Assembly: GCA_009760885.1 (NCBI GenBank)
Contig: CM019704.1
Span: 11,058,303 to 11,122,302 of the forward strand
Direction: 5' to 3'
DNA: 64,000 nucleotides
DNA from: Achatina immaculata
Lineage: Eukaryota > Mollusca > Gastropoda > Stylommatophora > Achatinidae
Shown: piece by piece, positions 1 through 12,159 of the stretch
Layout: every line of letters begins with the position of its first letter
Position numbering within the stretch: the first letter of the stretch is position 1
Notes under the pieces: model-generated
Seen by the model: only the letters and a program-made list of their open reading frames with translations
Told to the model about the DNA's origin: nothing
Databases searched by the model: none
Made by a program: the position numbers and the translations under genes

Positions 1-215
1 GATTGAGCTAAAACTGAGAACAGAACTAAAACTGGTGACTGAGCTAAAACAGAACAGAGCTAAAACTAGAGATTGAGCTAAAACTGAGAACAGAACTAAA
101 ACTGGTGACTGAGCTAAAACAGAACAGAGCTAAAACTGGGGATTGAGCTAAAACTGAGAACAGAACTAAAACTGGTGACTGAGCTAAAACAGAACTGATC
201 TAAACCTGAGAACTG
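1..215. repeat. 70-bp tandem repeat, three copies
   Basis: A 70-bp unit built from variants of GAGCTAAAACTGAGAACAG starts at 1, 71 and 141 and decays near 215. The window begins inside the array, so its full length is unknown. No coding function is seen. Confidence 0.9.
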
Positions 216-229
216 ATTAAAGAAAAACT

Positions 230-1745
230 ATACACTGTTTCAGAATGGTCTAAGGAAAGTGAACATGGATTTTTTTCCCCTTAAGTACACATTTGATGAG
301 AAAACAGCTGAACTTATTAAAGTGGGAGGAAAGGAGTGTGCAACAATCTATCATGCACTATGTACAAAGATATGGCATTCAGGTGTGTGGCCAAAAGAAT
401 GGAAAAGAACTATATTCATACCACTGCCAAAAAAGGGTAACCTGAAATTATGAACACACTACAGAACTACTGCCATGATTAGTCATGCCAGTAAAATTCT
501 GTTAAAAATCATAATGGGTAGACTTCATAAGAAAATAGAAGTTAGTATGGTCCAAACTGGTTGTAAACAAGGAAGAGGAACAAGAGATCGTATATTCAAT
601 ATAAGATTAATAATAGAGAAATGCAGAGAATTTAATGTGAATCTATATTTATCTTTTATAGGCTATTCAAAGGCATTTGATTGTGTACAACATCAGAAAC
701 TTTGGGAAATAAAAAAAAATGGGATTTGCAATACATTTAATATAATTAATATCATTGCTGTATCTAGACAAACAGGCAGCAGTAAGAATAAATGGTGAAA
801 CAACAACTTGGTTTGACATAAAACAAGGGGTCCATCAGGGGAGTATATTGTCACCTTAATTATTTAACTTGTATACTGAAAATATAATGAGGAATGTTAG
901 AGAAGATGTAGCCAAAGAATATTACGATGCCATAACAATTAGAGGTTATGAAATACCAGAGATTAGATATGCTGATGACACAGTATTACTGTCCACAACA
1001 CGAAATGAATGGAGAAACTAATTATGTCAGTCCATAAGAATAGTGAAGAGCAAAACCTCTATCTTAATGCAAAGAAAACTAAATTGTTGACAACTGACAA
1101 AACAAATAAAGCAAGTGAAATATATATCAATGAGGAAAAATTGGAAGAGGTGGAGAGTTTTGAATATCTTGGACTATTATTAACTAATAACGGTGATACA
1201 ATGAGGGAAATTAAAAGGAGGACATCTATCGTTCTTCAGAAAATAAAACAACTAAAGAATCTGTGGAGAGGAACAGATGGAACTACAAAAATAAGATTTT
1301 TAAGGGCATGTATCTTTTCCATCGCAACATATGCCTGTGAGACCTTGACACTTAACAAAACAGCTGAGAAACACATAAATGCCTTTGAATGTAAATGCTA
1401 CAAAAGAGTTTTTCAAATATCATGTTTGCAAAAAAGAACAAATATATCTATACTACAAGAACTTAATATTGAAGAAGGCTGGCTAGTAAAGAGGATTAAG
1501 GAGAGAAAATTTAAATATTTTAGACACATTAAACGTCATGATAATCTAGAGAAAACCATCTTGGAAGGGTACATAATGGAAAAAGAAAGAGAGGAAGACC
1601 AAGGTGAAGATGGGTGCAAGACATCGTTGATGATCTGCAAATGGATGCATCAGCAGCAGGCCATCTTGCTCACAACCAAGAGGCCTACAGGATTACTGTT
1701 AGGGAGGCAAAGTTCCGCAAGGGACATGCAAATGAATGAATGAAT
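230..1745 (+). mobile_element. LINE-A non-LTR retrotransposon, broken RT copy
   Basis: This is a degraded LINE copy read in several frames. Near 300-800 it encodes the N-terminal RT region, with a decayed YSKAFD motif where LINE RTs usually have DxxKAFD. Near 960-990 ATPEIRYADDT-like sequence gives the catalytic YADD. From 1009 to 1600 it gives the RT thumb and C-terminal region (FEYLG, YACET, CKCYKR, GWLVKRIKERK). The 3' end is the CAAGGGACATGCAAATGAATG motif followed by short TGAA repeats. Stops and frame changes show it is dead. The protein type resembles CFDP2-like/RTE LINEs; the clade is inferred, not tested. Confidence 0.85.
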
Positions 1746-1747
1746 GT

Positions 1748-1930
1748 CTTGGAAGACTAATGGGAAAAAGAAAGAGAGGAAGATGAAAGTGAAGATGGCT
1801 ACAAGACATCGTTGATGATCTGCAAATGGATGCATCAGCAGCAGGGCATCTTACTTGCAACAAGAGGCCTACAGAAGAGCTGTTAGTGAGGCAAAGTTCC
1901 ACAAGGGACATGCAAATGACTGACTGACTG
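1748..1930 (+). repeat. Second LINE-A 3' end
   Basis: The terminal part of LINE-A recurs directly after the first copy, starting at the TTGGAAGACTAATGGGAAAAAG segment and ending in GGACATGCAAATGACTGACTG. Its tail is an ACTG repeat rather than TGAA, so it is a separate truncated insertion or a tandem 3' duplication. Confidence 0.8.
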
Positions 1931-3740
1931 ACACATTTAAGACTGAAAGATCAAATGCAACATCTTTGCTATGAACTATGCTACAGAAAAGCCTGTTCAG
2001 TGAAATGCTGGCCATTAGAGTTCTGTTTTGGTAGTTCCAGCAACATCTCAAGGCTGTGAATGACCAATCCAGGGCTTCTGGTGTCTTATTTTGACCAGAA
2101 GAAATGTTACTGCCCTGTGAAACAGAAACACTGCAGCAAAGATGCAAGCCTGAGTGGAAGTAGACATGATCTTATGAGAACAAAAGAGGGAGCACCAGAT
2201 GATGACTATTAACTGACCCACCAGGTATAACGTCAGAGTAATTCATATTTCTCAGACAGTGGAAATACTGTGATCACTATGCTAGGCTAGTAACTGTCAC
2301 CTAATGGTTAGTGATAAGATTTCTGGCAAGGAAAGAAAATGGTGCAGCCTTAGAATGTAAAACATAAAATGGAAAAGATATTGGAAGAGTTAGAGTGAAC
2401 CATCAAAAACAATAAGATTATAAAAAAACAAAATAAGATTTCTGCTCTACAGAAACATGATGTTAAGATTCACAACATGATGATACTGTAGTAGTGATAA
2501 AAAAAAAAACTGCAACTCCTTTCCATTGTGTGGTAGCTGTGTATGGTTTCTACAGCTCCACAAACTTGTAGTTCAAACTAATGGATGTGTTAAAAGTTTC
2601 CATAAATAGAATGAAACAACAAAAAAAAATCACTAAATAAACCATTCGGTTCTGAAAAATCAATGGAAAATTGATTATTTTAGAAATGCGTTATTTCAAA
2701 CTCAGAACCATAGGATCTAGAATTTGATTTTGTCAGGGAAGCCATTGTAAGAAACACTACAGACATATTGATCTGGTTTTAGCTGGTTCTTCTCTTTGTT
2801 TCCACAGTGTACACCAGGTAGAGAGCAATACTTTTTGTTGACCTTGTTATATTTTATTACATTAGTTCAACATTTACTTTTGCTACATGTTCATACTTTA
2901 ATCACATGTATTAAATCAGAAGCTTACTTGTTTGAGATTTTAAGATCTGTTCACCGTTTTAACAGTTAAGATCTATTCACCCATTTTAATACATGATAAT
3001 TTCTTTAATGTTTGAATTTATATCTCTTGTACTCCATTCATCTTTCCTATGTCTGTCTCCTTGCCTGTCCGCAAGCCTGTCTCACTGTTTGTTGCCAGAT
3101 TGTCTACCTAAATTCCTTATTTTGTTGTATCTACAACATCTGCTTGTTCTGTTTGGATATAATTTTATTTGAAAAAACTTGCAGTTTTTATTCCCTTCAC
3201 ATAAGCACTGAAGATCTATTATCAGTTCTTATTAGAGCAAAACTGAGTAAAAAGTCTTGTGTGATCTCTCCAGTCAGTTTTCTAAAATCTGTTTGGAATG
3301 ATAGATATTAATAAAATTGAAGACCTTTTATTTACAACTTTTTAAAAATTTAGACCTTTTTCTTGTTTTTCTGTCCTGGTATCAAACTCTCTTGAGCTCT
3401 ATAAGCTCTCAAGAGTTATTACTGCAGTTACAGTCTCTCTCCATGTATATCTGCTCCAAGTTCTATGAGGTCTTTTCCCACACTGTATCTCAATTTTGCC
3501 TCTGTATGCCCCTTGGCCTTGTTGCTTCCATCTCTTGTTTCTATATGAGTTTAGTCTTCCTTTCTTTTTACATGGCCTAGGCATCATAATCTGTTAGCTT
3601 TCATAGTGGAGGTGATTGGTGGCTCCTTGTGCAAACTGGATTTTTCTGTTAGTTCTGATTCTTCATACTCCATATTATAGTGTCTGAAGGGAACATAGTG
3701 CCATCACCAGCAAATTTCCACATTACTGGCTATACAGCTA
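1931..3740. other. No feature recognised
   Basis: AT-rich sequence with only short chance reading frames on both strands. I see no splice-bounded exon, RNA gene or familiar repeat end here. Confidence 0.5.
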
Positions 3741-3749
3741 CCTTAAACA

Positions 3750-5860
3750 TAGACCTAAAATGGGAAAGAATAAAACTCTGATAGAGCTTCTGCCACATCA
3801 TCACCAAGCAAAATACATATGGAAAAAAATAATAGCAAAAAGAATGGTATCAGAATTGGAGAAGAGCTTGCTTACCAAATCAATGGGAGGGAGCCACCCC
3901 AACTGTGATACAGCAGCTAATGTTGCAACAGCAGCCTTTGAAACACATGAGAAGAGAGAAGACATTAATGGTGGCACTTCACCTTGAGGATGTATACAAT
4001 CATGTGCAACACAAGGTGCTACTGACAATATTAGAAATGGGAACAGAAATGTGGATCATTGGATGGACAGCTAATGCACTTTTTAGTAGAACTATAGCAC
4101 TTAACTGTAGAATGTGGACATCTCAGCCAGTATAAATATTCCCAGGGCTACCTCAGGGATCTCCATTATCAGCAGTATTATTATCTACACAGTTGGCTTA
4201 GCATATGGTTGATACATCAACCATATGACTGCAAATTACTCACCTTTGTAGATAATATTCTACTATCTGCACATGGCCACAGCCAGCAAATCACTGTATC
4301 AAAAGTCCAAGAACAGATTAATAATGCAACCAAATGGGGTCAAGATCAAGAAGCAGTTATAAATAAAAAAAAAGAAACGTTCTCTGGTGCTCCTAGAACA
4401 ATAGAAGTATCAAGGACAAAATGCCCGACATCACAGCTGAAAATGTGACTATTAAGAGAAGCTAAAAGTTAAAGTACTTAGGCATCCACCTGAATAGAAC
4501 ATTGGCTTTCAGCTTCAATTTTGAAGAAATGATATATAAGGCCAAACAAGGACTTTCAGCCCACAATGTCATATCATACTTAAAATTACCACAACGAACA
4601 CTGTTTACCTTATGAGAACAATTGTCCCATCCGCAATAGATTATGGGCTGGGCTTGCTGACTCAGATACACAAATTGCCAAATTGGACCTGGTACAGAAT
4701 GAGGCAATGAGATTCGTACTGGTATGTACTAAAAATGCACCAAACATCTTGTACATCCTGGGTCTAACAGACTTCAGAACCCATAAAACAATGTTCACAA
4801 GTTAAGGAATACCTTAATATTAGTAATAACAAAACTCATCCACTCCATAAATATATAAACATTAGGAAAGGGGTCTGATTAAAAAGAGGAAAATCATAGA
4901 TGGCAACTATGAAAGATTCCTTACAAACAATAATTAACCAGCAACATATTTCCCTGGAATCAGACTAGATTACGTTCAACAATCTAATGTAACAAAATCT
5001 CACTAAAGTGCACATCACACTGACCAGGGAATGCCAAAACTGACCTACAGGAGAAACACAATAAGAAATAAGCTAACTAAATCTCAAGCCCTGAAGACAT
5101 GGTCATCTGCGTGGATGGATCAGTACACAGAGCTGTTAAAAGCAGATGGGGTTTCGCAGCATACACCAAAGAAGAACTACTCAAGACTGTGGCTGGAGCA
5201 TACCACCAACACCTGCTTAAGCATGTGGGTAGAAACTGAAGCCGTTACACAGGCTTGAATTGACTGATGACTCAGAATGTACAACAAAACTACAATAATC
5301 ATGGACTCTCAGTCCATTAAGAAAGATAGAACACTGTACCCTTACAAGAGAGTGGTTGGACATGCTATACAAAATGCAGATCTAAAACATCACATGAATA
5401 TACTGCCCAGGGAACTCCAGTGTTGTTGGCAACAAACAAGCTGATCAACCTACAGCAAGGGCTAACCCACTAGGAAACATCAGTCTGGCTAAACAAAACA
5501 TATCAACTGTTTAAGCAACAAATGGAAGAATCTGCACATGAAACCTTCCTCCACATACTCTGCCTGTCTCCGTGAATCACATGTCCTCAGAGGAAGTGGA
5601 AGCAAACTGCAGTTGTGTGCTAGAACACGAGCCATGTGCATGAGCCATGTACACGAGCCATGTGCACGAGCCATGTACAGTCAACCCAGTGTTGGTGTTA
5701 TATCAGCCAGAACACTAAAGGACGTCCTGATGTGGAACGCTGAACTTTATGGGCATGTCCTGAGTGTAATGAAGCAGCTCCCTCAGAGCAGCAACAGAAT
5801 CAGGTCATGTCCTGTACCCAGAAGGGACCAAAAAATTCTTCTAAAGATTCTTGTCTAAAA
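3750..5860 (+). mobile_element. LINE-F, old RT/RNase H-type retrotransposon relic
   Basis: Fragments in shifting frames give an RT-like segment (LHLEDVYNHVQH; then GLPQGSPLSAVL near 4145), a decayed catalytic motif FVDNILLSAHG near 4245 in place of FADD, and thumb sequence with IDYGLG-like and LVQNEAMRF-like text near 4620-4720. Near 5300-5460 RNase H-like sequence follows (MDSQSIKK, GNKQADQ). This order is typical of R1/I/Jockey-type LINEs carrying RNase H. Many stops make it a fossil. A related fragment lies at 11680-12155 on the minus strand. Confidence 0.65.
5624..5682. repeat. GAGCCATGT short tandem repeat
   Basis: Four to five copies of a 12-14 nt unit around GAGCCATGTGCAC lie inside the LINE-F relic. 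They make the open frames here look repetitive on both strands. Confidence 0.7.
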
Positions 5861-6295
5861 ACACTGTCATTTTTTTCATTTTTCTTTGCTGTACTCCATG
5901 TTTCAGAGACACTCAGAACTGCTCGGTTCTTTTCCTCATACCAGTCTTGGTTAATCTGTTAAGCTGTTTAATGTCTTTTAATCATCTTTTGAAAACATTA
6001 CATTGTTTACTTTGAACAAAAGTAGTATTGTGGCCATAACATGCAAAGGTATTTGAGACAGAAAAGGTTCTAAGGACTGTTATAGCCGGAGGTGGGATGG
6101 AGGATATGCTCTCCACTCCAATGAAATGTCTCCAAGGCGTGCATCTCAAATAGGCTCTGACAGTCAAGTCCAGCTCCTGGCCTTCTCGTGGCAGAACTGT
6201 TCAAACTAACAGGAGAAGGGGCGAAGGTGAATATCTGGTGCCTTAAAACCAGATGCTTCGAGTAGATGAGAGTCATATTTGGTAGCTCATCTACC
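5861..6295. other. No feature recognised
   Basis: Mixed-composition sequence with short open frames only. Base composition rises in GC from about 6070 onward, towards the tandem repeats that follow. Confidence 0.4.
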
Positions 6296-6925
6296 TCTGC
6301 TGGCGAGATTCTTCAGCTGCTGTGTGTGGAGTGGGACTTCTCCCAGCCAGTGAAGAAAGGTGCAAATGGGGTTGCTGCACGGCACCACTGTGGAAAAGGT
6401 GAAAGAAATGATTAAGTGAAGTAATCAGTAGTCTCGAGGTCAAGACTGTTCAAATCATGGCACTTCTGCTCTGGAGGTCAGCCACCTCCTATGTGCACTC
6501 ATACCAGGTGAATTGCCTGAACCGGCTTAACCCAGGGGTTAAGACACTGCTGGCGAAAGTCTTTGGATGCCGTGCATGGAGTGAAACTCCTCCTGGCCAA
6601 TGAAGAAAATGCGAAATAACGATTAGGGTTGCTGTGCGGCGCTGATATGAAAAGGTGATGGAAAGGATAAAGTGAAGCTTAATCGGTATGTCCAGTAGTA
6701 TCGCAATGAGAGAGACTCTTACCACGGCACCTCTGCTCTAGAGGCCGGCCACGTCCGTTCTACACCCATGCTGGTGAAATATGTCTAAACCGGCTTAACT
6801 TAGGGGTGAAACTTGATGGCTATTCATGTCACGGTACTTCCGCTCTAGAGGTCGGTCACGTCCTAAACACGCCTATACTGGGATAATACGCCTAAACCGA
6901 CTCAACTCAGGGGTGAAACTTACTA
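6296..6925. repeat. GC-richer tandem repeat, about 255 bp, 2.5 units
   Basis: Units begin near 6300 and 6548 (CTGCTGGCGAGATTC / CTGCTGGCGAAAGTC). Both contain CTCTAGAGG-like and ACCGGCTTAAC-like segments; a third, partial unit occupies 6817-6925. The stretch is visibly richer in CpG than its flanks. Tandem repeats of this kind are common in LINE 5' UTRs, so it may be the 5' part of one of the LINEs, but nothing here proves that. Confidence 0.6.
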
Positions 6926-6999
6926 GTGGCGAGGATTCATCCTCCTGGACAAAAGCTCCGTCCTGCTCCAACTAGGAAGGGTAGCGGCCATGACCACAA

Positions 7000-7310
7000 A
7001 ATGCTGAAGTCAGAGACACTGGACCAGTGCATTCTAGATAGGCAACCACCTCTCACCCAGCGGAGATGTATGCGTATCCTAACCACGCTGAGGTTTTCTG
7101 GTGAGAAAGTCCAACACTGGACTGGATGGGCAACCACCTCTCACCCGGCAGGGATACACAGGTATCCTGAAACATGTCAAGGTTTTCTGGTGAGAAAGTC
7201 CAACTCTAGCCTGGATGAGTAACCACCTCTCACACAGCGCGGATAAAATGAAATCCAAAACACGTCAAGGTTTTCCGGTGGTAAAGTCCAACTCTAGATT
7301 AAACTTGTGC
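7000..7310. repeat. 88-89 bp tandem repeat, about 3.5 units
   Basis: The motif CAACCACCTCTCACCC recurs at about 7043, 7131 and 7220, alternating with AGGTTTTCTGGTGAGAAAG. This is a second array directly after the 255-bp one. The two may belong to the same element. Confidence 0.75.
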
Positions 7311-7317
7311 AACGAAA

Positions 7318-7505
7318 ATCACAGTGTCACGCAACCCCACTTCTGTGACCCACCGAGAATACAGGCTCAAGCTCTGTGATACTCTGAACCTCGTGTGGTC
7401 CTTTCGGAGACCACAGGGGGACCACGGGAACTATCAAGGACCACAGGAGTAAATTCAATAGGATCACAGGGCGGTCATGGTGGCAGAGGTGAACGTAGAA
7501 AAATA
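7318..7505 (+). repeat. Dispersed repeat shared with interior of the MITE at 24.5 kb
   Basis: Sequence such as CCACCGAGAATACAGGCTCA, GTGATACTCTGAACCTC and GATCACAGGGCGGTC is found again, reverse-complemented, at about 24560-24745. This copy lacks recognisable terminal inverted repeats. Confidence 0.75.
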
Positions 7506-7574
7506 AGGAGAAGAAGAAGACAAAGAAGAAGAAAAAGAACAGACAGAAAACATATCATTATACATGACAGAAAA

Positions 7575-8110
7575 CATATCACTGTCAGTCAGTCATTTAC
7601 ATGTCCCTTGCTGAACTTTGTCCTTTGTCTATCTAACAGCACTCCTGTAGGCCTTTCAGTTGTAAGCAAGATGGCCTGCTGCTGGTGCATCCATTTCCAG
7701 ATTATCAATGATGTCTTGCAGTCATCTTCGCCTTGATCTTCCTCTCTTTCTTTTTCCCACTATGTACCCTTCCAATATGGTCTTCTCTAATTGTCATGAC
7801 ATTTAATGTGTTCAAAATATTTCAGTTTTCTCTGTTTAATCCTCTTTACAAGCCAACCTTCTTCAATATTAAGTTCTTGTAGTATTGATATATTTGTTCT
7901 TTTTTGTATCCATGATATTTGAAGAATTCTTCTGTAGCATTTACATTCAAAGGCATTAATGTGTTTCTCAGCTGTTTTGTTAATCATCCAGGTCTCACAG
8001 GCATATGTTGCGATGGGAAAGATGCATGCCCTTAAAAATTTTATTTTTGTAGTGCATATCACTGTGCATGACATAAATCTACATTTGTAAAGTTTCTCTT
8101 TAATCATTTC
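7575..8110 (-). mobile_element. LINE-A 3' fragment, reversed
   Basis: Read on the minus strand it gives IRFLRAC-, YACETW-, NAFECKCYRR- and GWLVKRIK-type sequence. It ends in the CATGCAAATGACTGACTG tail at about 7585. It is 5'-truncated near 8110, where the similarity stops. Confidence 0.85.
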
Positions 8111-8379
8111 AGCCATTTCTTGTGTGAACCTTGAGGTAGATGCAGATGCATGACTGTACAGAAAGATCCTATGTTCTGTTTATACCTTCAGAAAGTAAAA
8201 AATTTTGCCTTCCTTTTGAAATCTTTTAATAGTACCCAGTGTTTTTTTTAATCTTTTTTTAAAAAATCTGTTGGTATTACAAACATTGTTTTTTTGTTTC
8301 AGTGTAAAGATAGTGTAGTACACATTTTTGTTTGAATTTAATGCTTGTTTAAAACCCCATTGTTATTTTTTAACTGTAG

Positions 8380-8484
8380 GAGGCAGATGTGACATTTGAG
8401 ACTTTCACCCACAATAATGGCAGAGAATTTATATGTGCTGTCAGGAATGGCAAACGTTTTTATCTTGATGATTGGCATTCACAT
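8380..8484 (+). CDS. Kinesin-14 exon A (N-terminal region)
   Basis: A 105-nt exon follows the acceptor AACTGTAG and ends before the donor GTAAGT. It gives 35 codons in phase 0, starting EADVTFETF and ending FYLDDWHSH. It links in frame to exon B. The segment is rich in aromatic and His residues and matches no domain I recognise. Its acceptor shows that it is not the first coding exon. Confidence 0.75.
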
Positions 8485-8604
8485 GTAAGTTCTTCCTCAC
8501 CAATGTTTGGTACCTTTTATTCAAGCATCCCATGCACACAGAGTTTATCTACATACATTCACTAATGCTTCTTTTACTCATTCACTGAATTATATTTTAA
8601 CATA

Positions 8605-10600
8605 CATTCATTCATTCATTTGCATATTCCTTGCGGAACTTTGCCTACTTAACAGCACTCCTGTAGGCCTCTCGGTTGTGAGCAAAATGGCCTGCTGCTG
8701 ATGCATCCATTTGCAGATCCTCAACAATGTCTTGCAGCCATCTTCACCTTGGTCTTCCTCTCTTTATTTTTTCCATTATGTACCCTTCCAAGACTGTCTT
8801 CTCTAGATTATCATGACGTTTAATGTGTTAAAAATATTGCAGTTTTTTCTCTTTAATCCTTTTTACTAGCCAGCCTTATTTGATATTAAGTTCTTGTAGT
8901 ATGGATATATTTGTTCTTTTTTGTGTCCATGATATTTGAAGAACTCTTCTGTGACATTTACATTCAAAGGCATTTATGTGTTTCTCAGCTGTTTTGTTAA
9001 GTGTCCAGGTCTCACAGGCATATGTAGTGATGGGAAAGATGCATGCCCTTAAAAATCTTATTTTTTGGTTCTGTCTGTTCCTCTCCATAGATTCTTTAGT
9101 TGTTTTACTTTCTGAAGAGCGATAGATGTCCTACTTTTAATTCCCCCTCATTGTATCTTCATTATTAGTTAGTAGTGATCCAAGATATTCAAAACTTCTC
9201 CCAGTTTTTCCTCATTGATACATATTTCAGCTGCGCTGTTTGTTTTGTCAGTTGTCATCAATTTAGTTTTCTTCGCATTAAGATAGAGGTTTTGCTCTTC
9301 ATTATTCTTACGGGCTGACATAATTAGTTTCTCCATTCATTTTCGTGTTGTGGACAGTAATACCGTGTCATCAGCATATCTAATCTCTGGTATTTCATAA
9401 CCTCCAGTTGTTATGGCATTGTAATGTTCTTTGTCTACATCTTCTCTAACATTCCTCATTATATTTTCAGTATACAAGTTAAATAATTAAGGTGACAGTA
9501 TGCAACCCTGCTGGATCCCTTGTTTTGTGTCAAACCAAGTTGTTGTTTCACCATTTATTCTCTCTGCTGCCTGTTGGTCTAGATACAGCAGTGATGTTAA
9601 TTGTATCAAATGTGTTGGAAATCTCATTTTTTTCCATTATTTCCCAAAGTTTCAAATGCCTTTGAGTAATCTATAAAAGATGAATATAGATTCACATTAA
9701 ACTCTCTGCATTTCTCTATTATTAATGTTATATTGAATTTATGATCTCTTGATCTTGCCTGAACCCAGCTTGGATCATATTGATTTCGTCATCTATTTTT
9801 TTACGAAGTCTACCCGTTATAATTTTTAACAGAATTTTACTGGCATGACTAATCAGGGCAACAGTTCTGTAGTTTGTGCATAATTTCAGGTTACCCTTTT
9901 TTGGCAGTGGTATGAATATAGTTCTTTTCCATTCTTTTGGCCAAATACCTGAATGCCATATCTTTTTACATAGTACATGATAGATTGTTGCACATTCTTT
10001 CCTCCTGCTTTAATAAGTTCAGCTGTTATATCATCACATCCTGGTGATTTACCATTTTTCAGATTCTTATTGCCCATAAAACTTCTTCTATTGTCAGTTC
10101 AGGTTCTTTCTCCTCCAATAACAATTCACACTGTTGATTTCTGCTTTCACAGTCAGTTGTTTCATACATTCCTCTGCAATATTACTTCCATCTTTCTAGA
10201 ATTTTCTCTGTCTCTGTCAAAGTATTCCCCATCTCGTCACAAATTACATTTAGCTTAGGTGTGACATTTCTCGTCAATGTCTTCATTTCTTTAAACATTT
10301 CGCTATCTCTTCCACACTTCTGTTGTCCTTCTATTCTTTCACAACAATCTTGAATGCATTGTTTTTTGTCTTTTCTTATATTTCTTCATACTTCTTTTGT
10401 TAAAGATTTATATTTCTCTTTGTTGTTGTTTGTCACTTTCCACTGAGTCTTCATTTCTTTACGTTGTTTTATCAGCTCTAGTGTGCCTGCTGTAATCCAT
10501 TTATTCTTTTGTGTTTTCTTTACTGGAACCACGTCTTTAGCTGTTGTTATTAAGATATCTCTGGAACATACATTCACTAAATCTAAATTCACATGTGTTC
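8605..10600 (-). mobile_element. LINE-A, long reversed copy with RT
   Basis: On the minus strand it runs from the linker between endonuclease and RT (KNKWITAGTLELIKQRK, near 10500) through the RT N-terminus (GKSPGCDDITAELIKAGG near 10050; IFIPLPKKG near 9910). The region of the YADDT motif follows near 9390 and the C-terminal YACETW segment near 9020. The 3' end is the TTGCGGAACTTTGCC/TTCATTCATTCATTTGCAT boundary near 8610. Stops and frameshifts inactivate it. It begins about 120 nt downstream of exon A's donor. Confidence 0.85.
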
Positions 10601-11340
10601 ACTAAAGTAGTCAATGAAATAAAAAGCAGAAGATGGCAAATGGGTCCAGTAAGCAAGGCCAGGGGCATCCTGGGAAGAGGTCCTGTTTAGAAATAAAACA
10701 GCATTTGCAAAATGGCATTCAGCTTTATCATTATGTTAAATCTGTTTTAAAGAAAAAGCAGTAAGGCTTTAACAGCTAATGAGTACACAGCTGTATCATT
10801 TCAATTTACACCTGATATGGTGAGCATTTGTGGTTGGTGGGTCATAACTGAGGGTGGTGGGTGGGGAATCCGTGGAGGGGAGTGGTACAATGTTAGCCTA
10901 GCCAGGATAAGGTGAAATAGATGATTATAGTTAGGGTAGAGGGTTTGTAATGTGATGCTGTGAAAAGGTTCTGAACTGTATGTAACAAGTGAGAAAGAAG
11001 TGGAGCTTAGTGTTGAGGGGTTATGATTGCTGAAGAGGAGAATATCAGGTGTAGCTGAATAACAAGTTCAATCCATGTGGTTCCAGCATCCCATAATCCT
11101 GAATGTAGCAGTTCTCAAGTGCTAGGCAGTTTGTGTCATCTGTGTGACATTGTTCTGTTACCAGAAAATCAGATTCATCTCTGTTTTTCAAGACAGATCT
11201 ATTTATTTCATAGAATATCAATTACACAGAATATCAATTATATGGCTGTTTTCTAAGTGTCAGTAACAGATAACTAGTTCATAAACATTAATTTCCATCA
11301 TAAACAATAATTTCCATATATTCAGTATCTTTCTCACTCT
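10601..11340. other. Intron sequence with one dispersed repeat
   Basis: The stretch 10780-10980 (TGGTGGGTCATAACTG, GGAGTGGTACAATG, GGGTAGAGGGTTTGTAATG) is a diverged relative of 32440-32670 in the same orientation, so it is an unclassified dispersed repeat. Nothing else is recognised. Confidence 0.6.
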
Positions 11341-11343
11341 TAT

Positions 11344-11367
11344 GTATATATATATATATATATATAT
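11344..11367. repeat. (TA)n microsatellite next to a splice acceptor
   Basis: About 12 TA units end some 10 nt before the start of exon B, where a polypyrimidine tract would normally sit. Length variation here could influence use of that acceptor. Confidence 0.9.
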
Positions 11368-11377
11368 TTTTATGAAG

Positions 11378-11452
11378 GAGTGGCAGCCCTTTCCAGAACG
11401 CTGGCATTCAGAAGGTCAACTTGTACCAATGGATGATAATTACAAGTATTCG
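11378..11452 (+). CDS. Kinesin-14 exon B (N-terminal region)
   Basis: A 75-nt exon, phase 0 to 0, runs from acceptor TTTTATGAAG to donor GTAAGG. It encodes 25 residues beginning EWQPFPERWHSEGQ. It continues the Trp- and His-rich character of exon A (WHSH in A, ERWHSE in B). The intron after it is the longest seen (10.4 kb) and is filled with LINEs. Confidence 0.75.
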
Positions 11453-11679
11453 GTAAGGTCTTTGGACAGACATAACTTTACTGTTGATTTTGATCATAGA
11501 TGCAGATTCAGGAAAACTTGAATATACTACCAATCCTTCGAGTATTGTGGCCACAAATCATTGTTCTGTGCTCCTGCTACCTCCACTTCTATGTTGTAAG
11601 GTCTCACTGATACTGATTTTATGTGCCATTTCTCCCGCTCGAGTCTCTATCTGCAATCAGCTTCTTGATATGACAAATC

Positions 11680-12155
11680 TCATGTTTTGACAAGCTTCAA
11701 GATGTAACAAAGCTCATGTTCTGACATTGCCTCATTCTGTACACACTCTAGTTTAATCAGCTGTGCATTGAACAGGGTGAGCAGGCCAAGACCATACTCC
11801 AATGATGACAGTACCAATACATGCATCAACAACACAAGAGTGCTCTGTGGAAAGCCTGCTGTAGCCATTAACCTAACCACTTCCAATGCTTTCCTGGCTT
11901 TTTGTATTGCATTGTCCACATGGTGTGCAAAGAACAATGAACAATCAAATGTGATCCTTAGATACCTCATGAAATGTGTTCTCTTTATATCTTGGCCTTG
12001 ACACTTCACAACTGGAACTTCAGATCCTACAATTCTGTTATTTAATGAGCACCACAGGATGCTGGCTTTATCACCGCATTGTTATCCTCACACCAGCTTG
12101 TTATCTGGTCCACCTTGCTCTGCATTCTTGCGGGTAATTCCTCTCTACACCTCCA
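11680..12155 (-). mobile_element. LINE-F fragment, reversed
   Basis: The minus strand gives an RT thumb-type segment: LRITFDCSLFFAHHV, IQKARKAL, SLEYGLGLLT and KLECVQNEAM. The same pattern is seen in the LINE-F relic at 3750-5860. Both ends are truncated. Confidence 0.7.
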
Positions 12156-12159
12156 ATCT

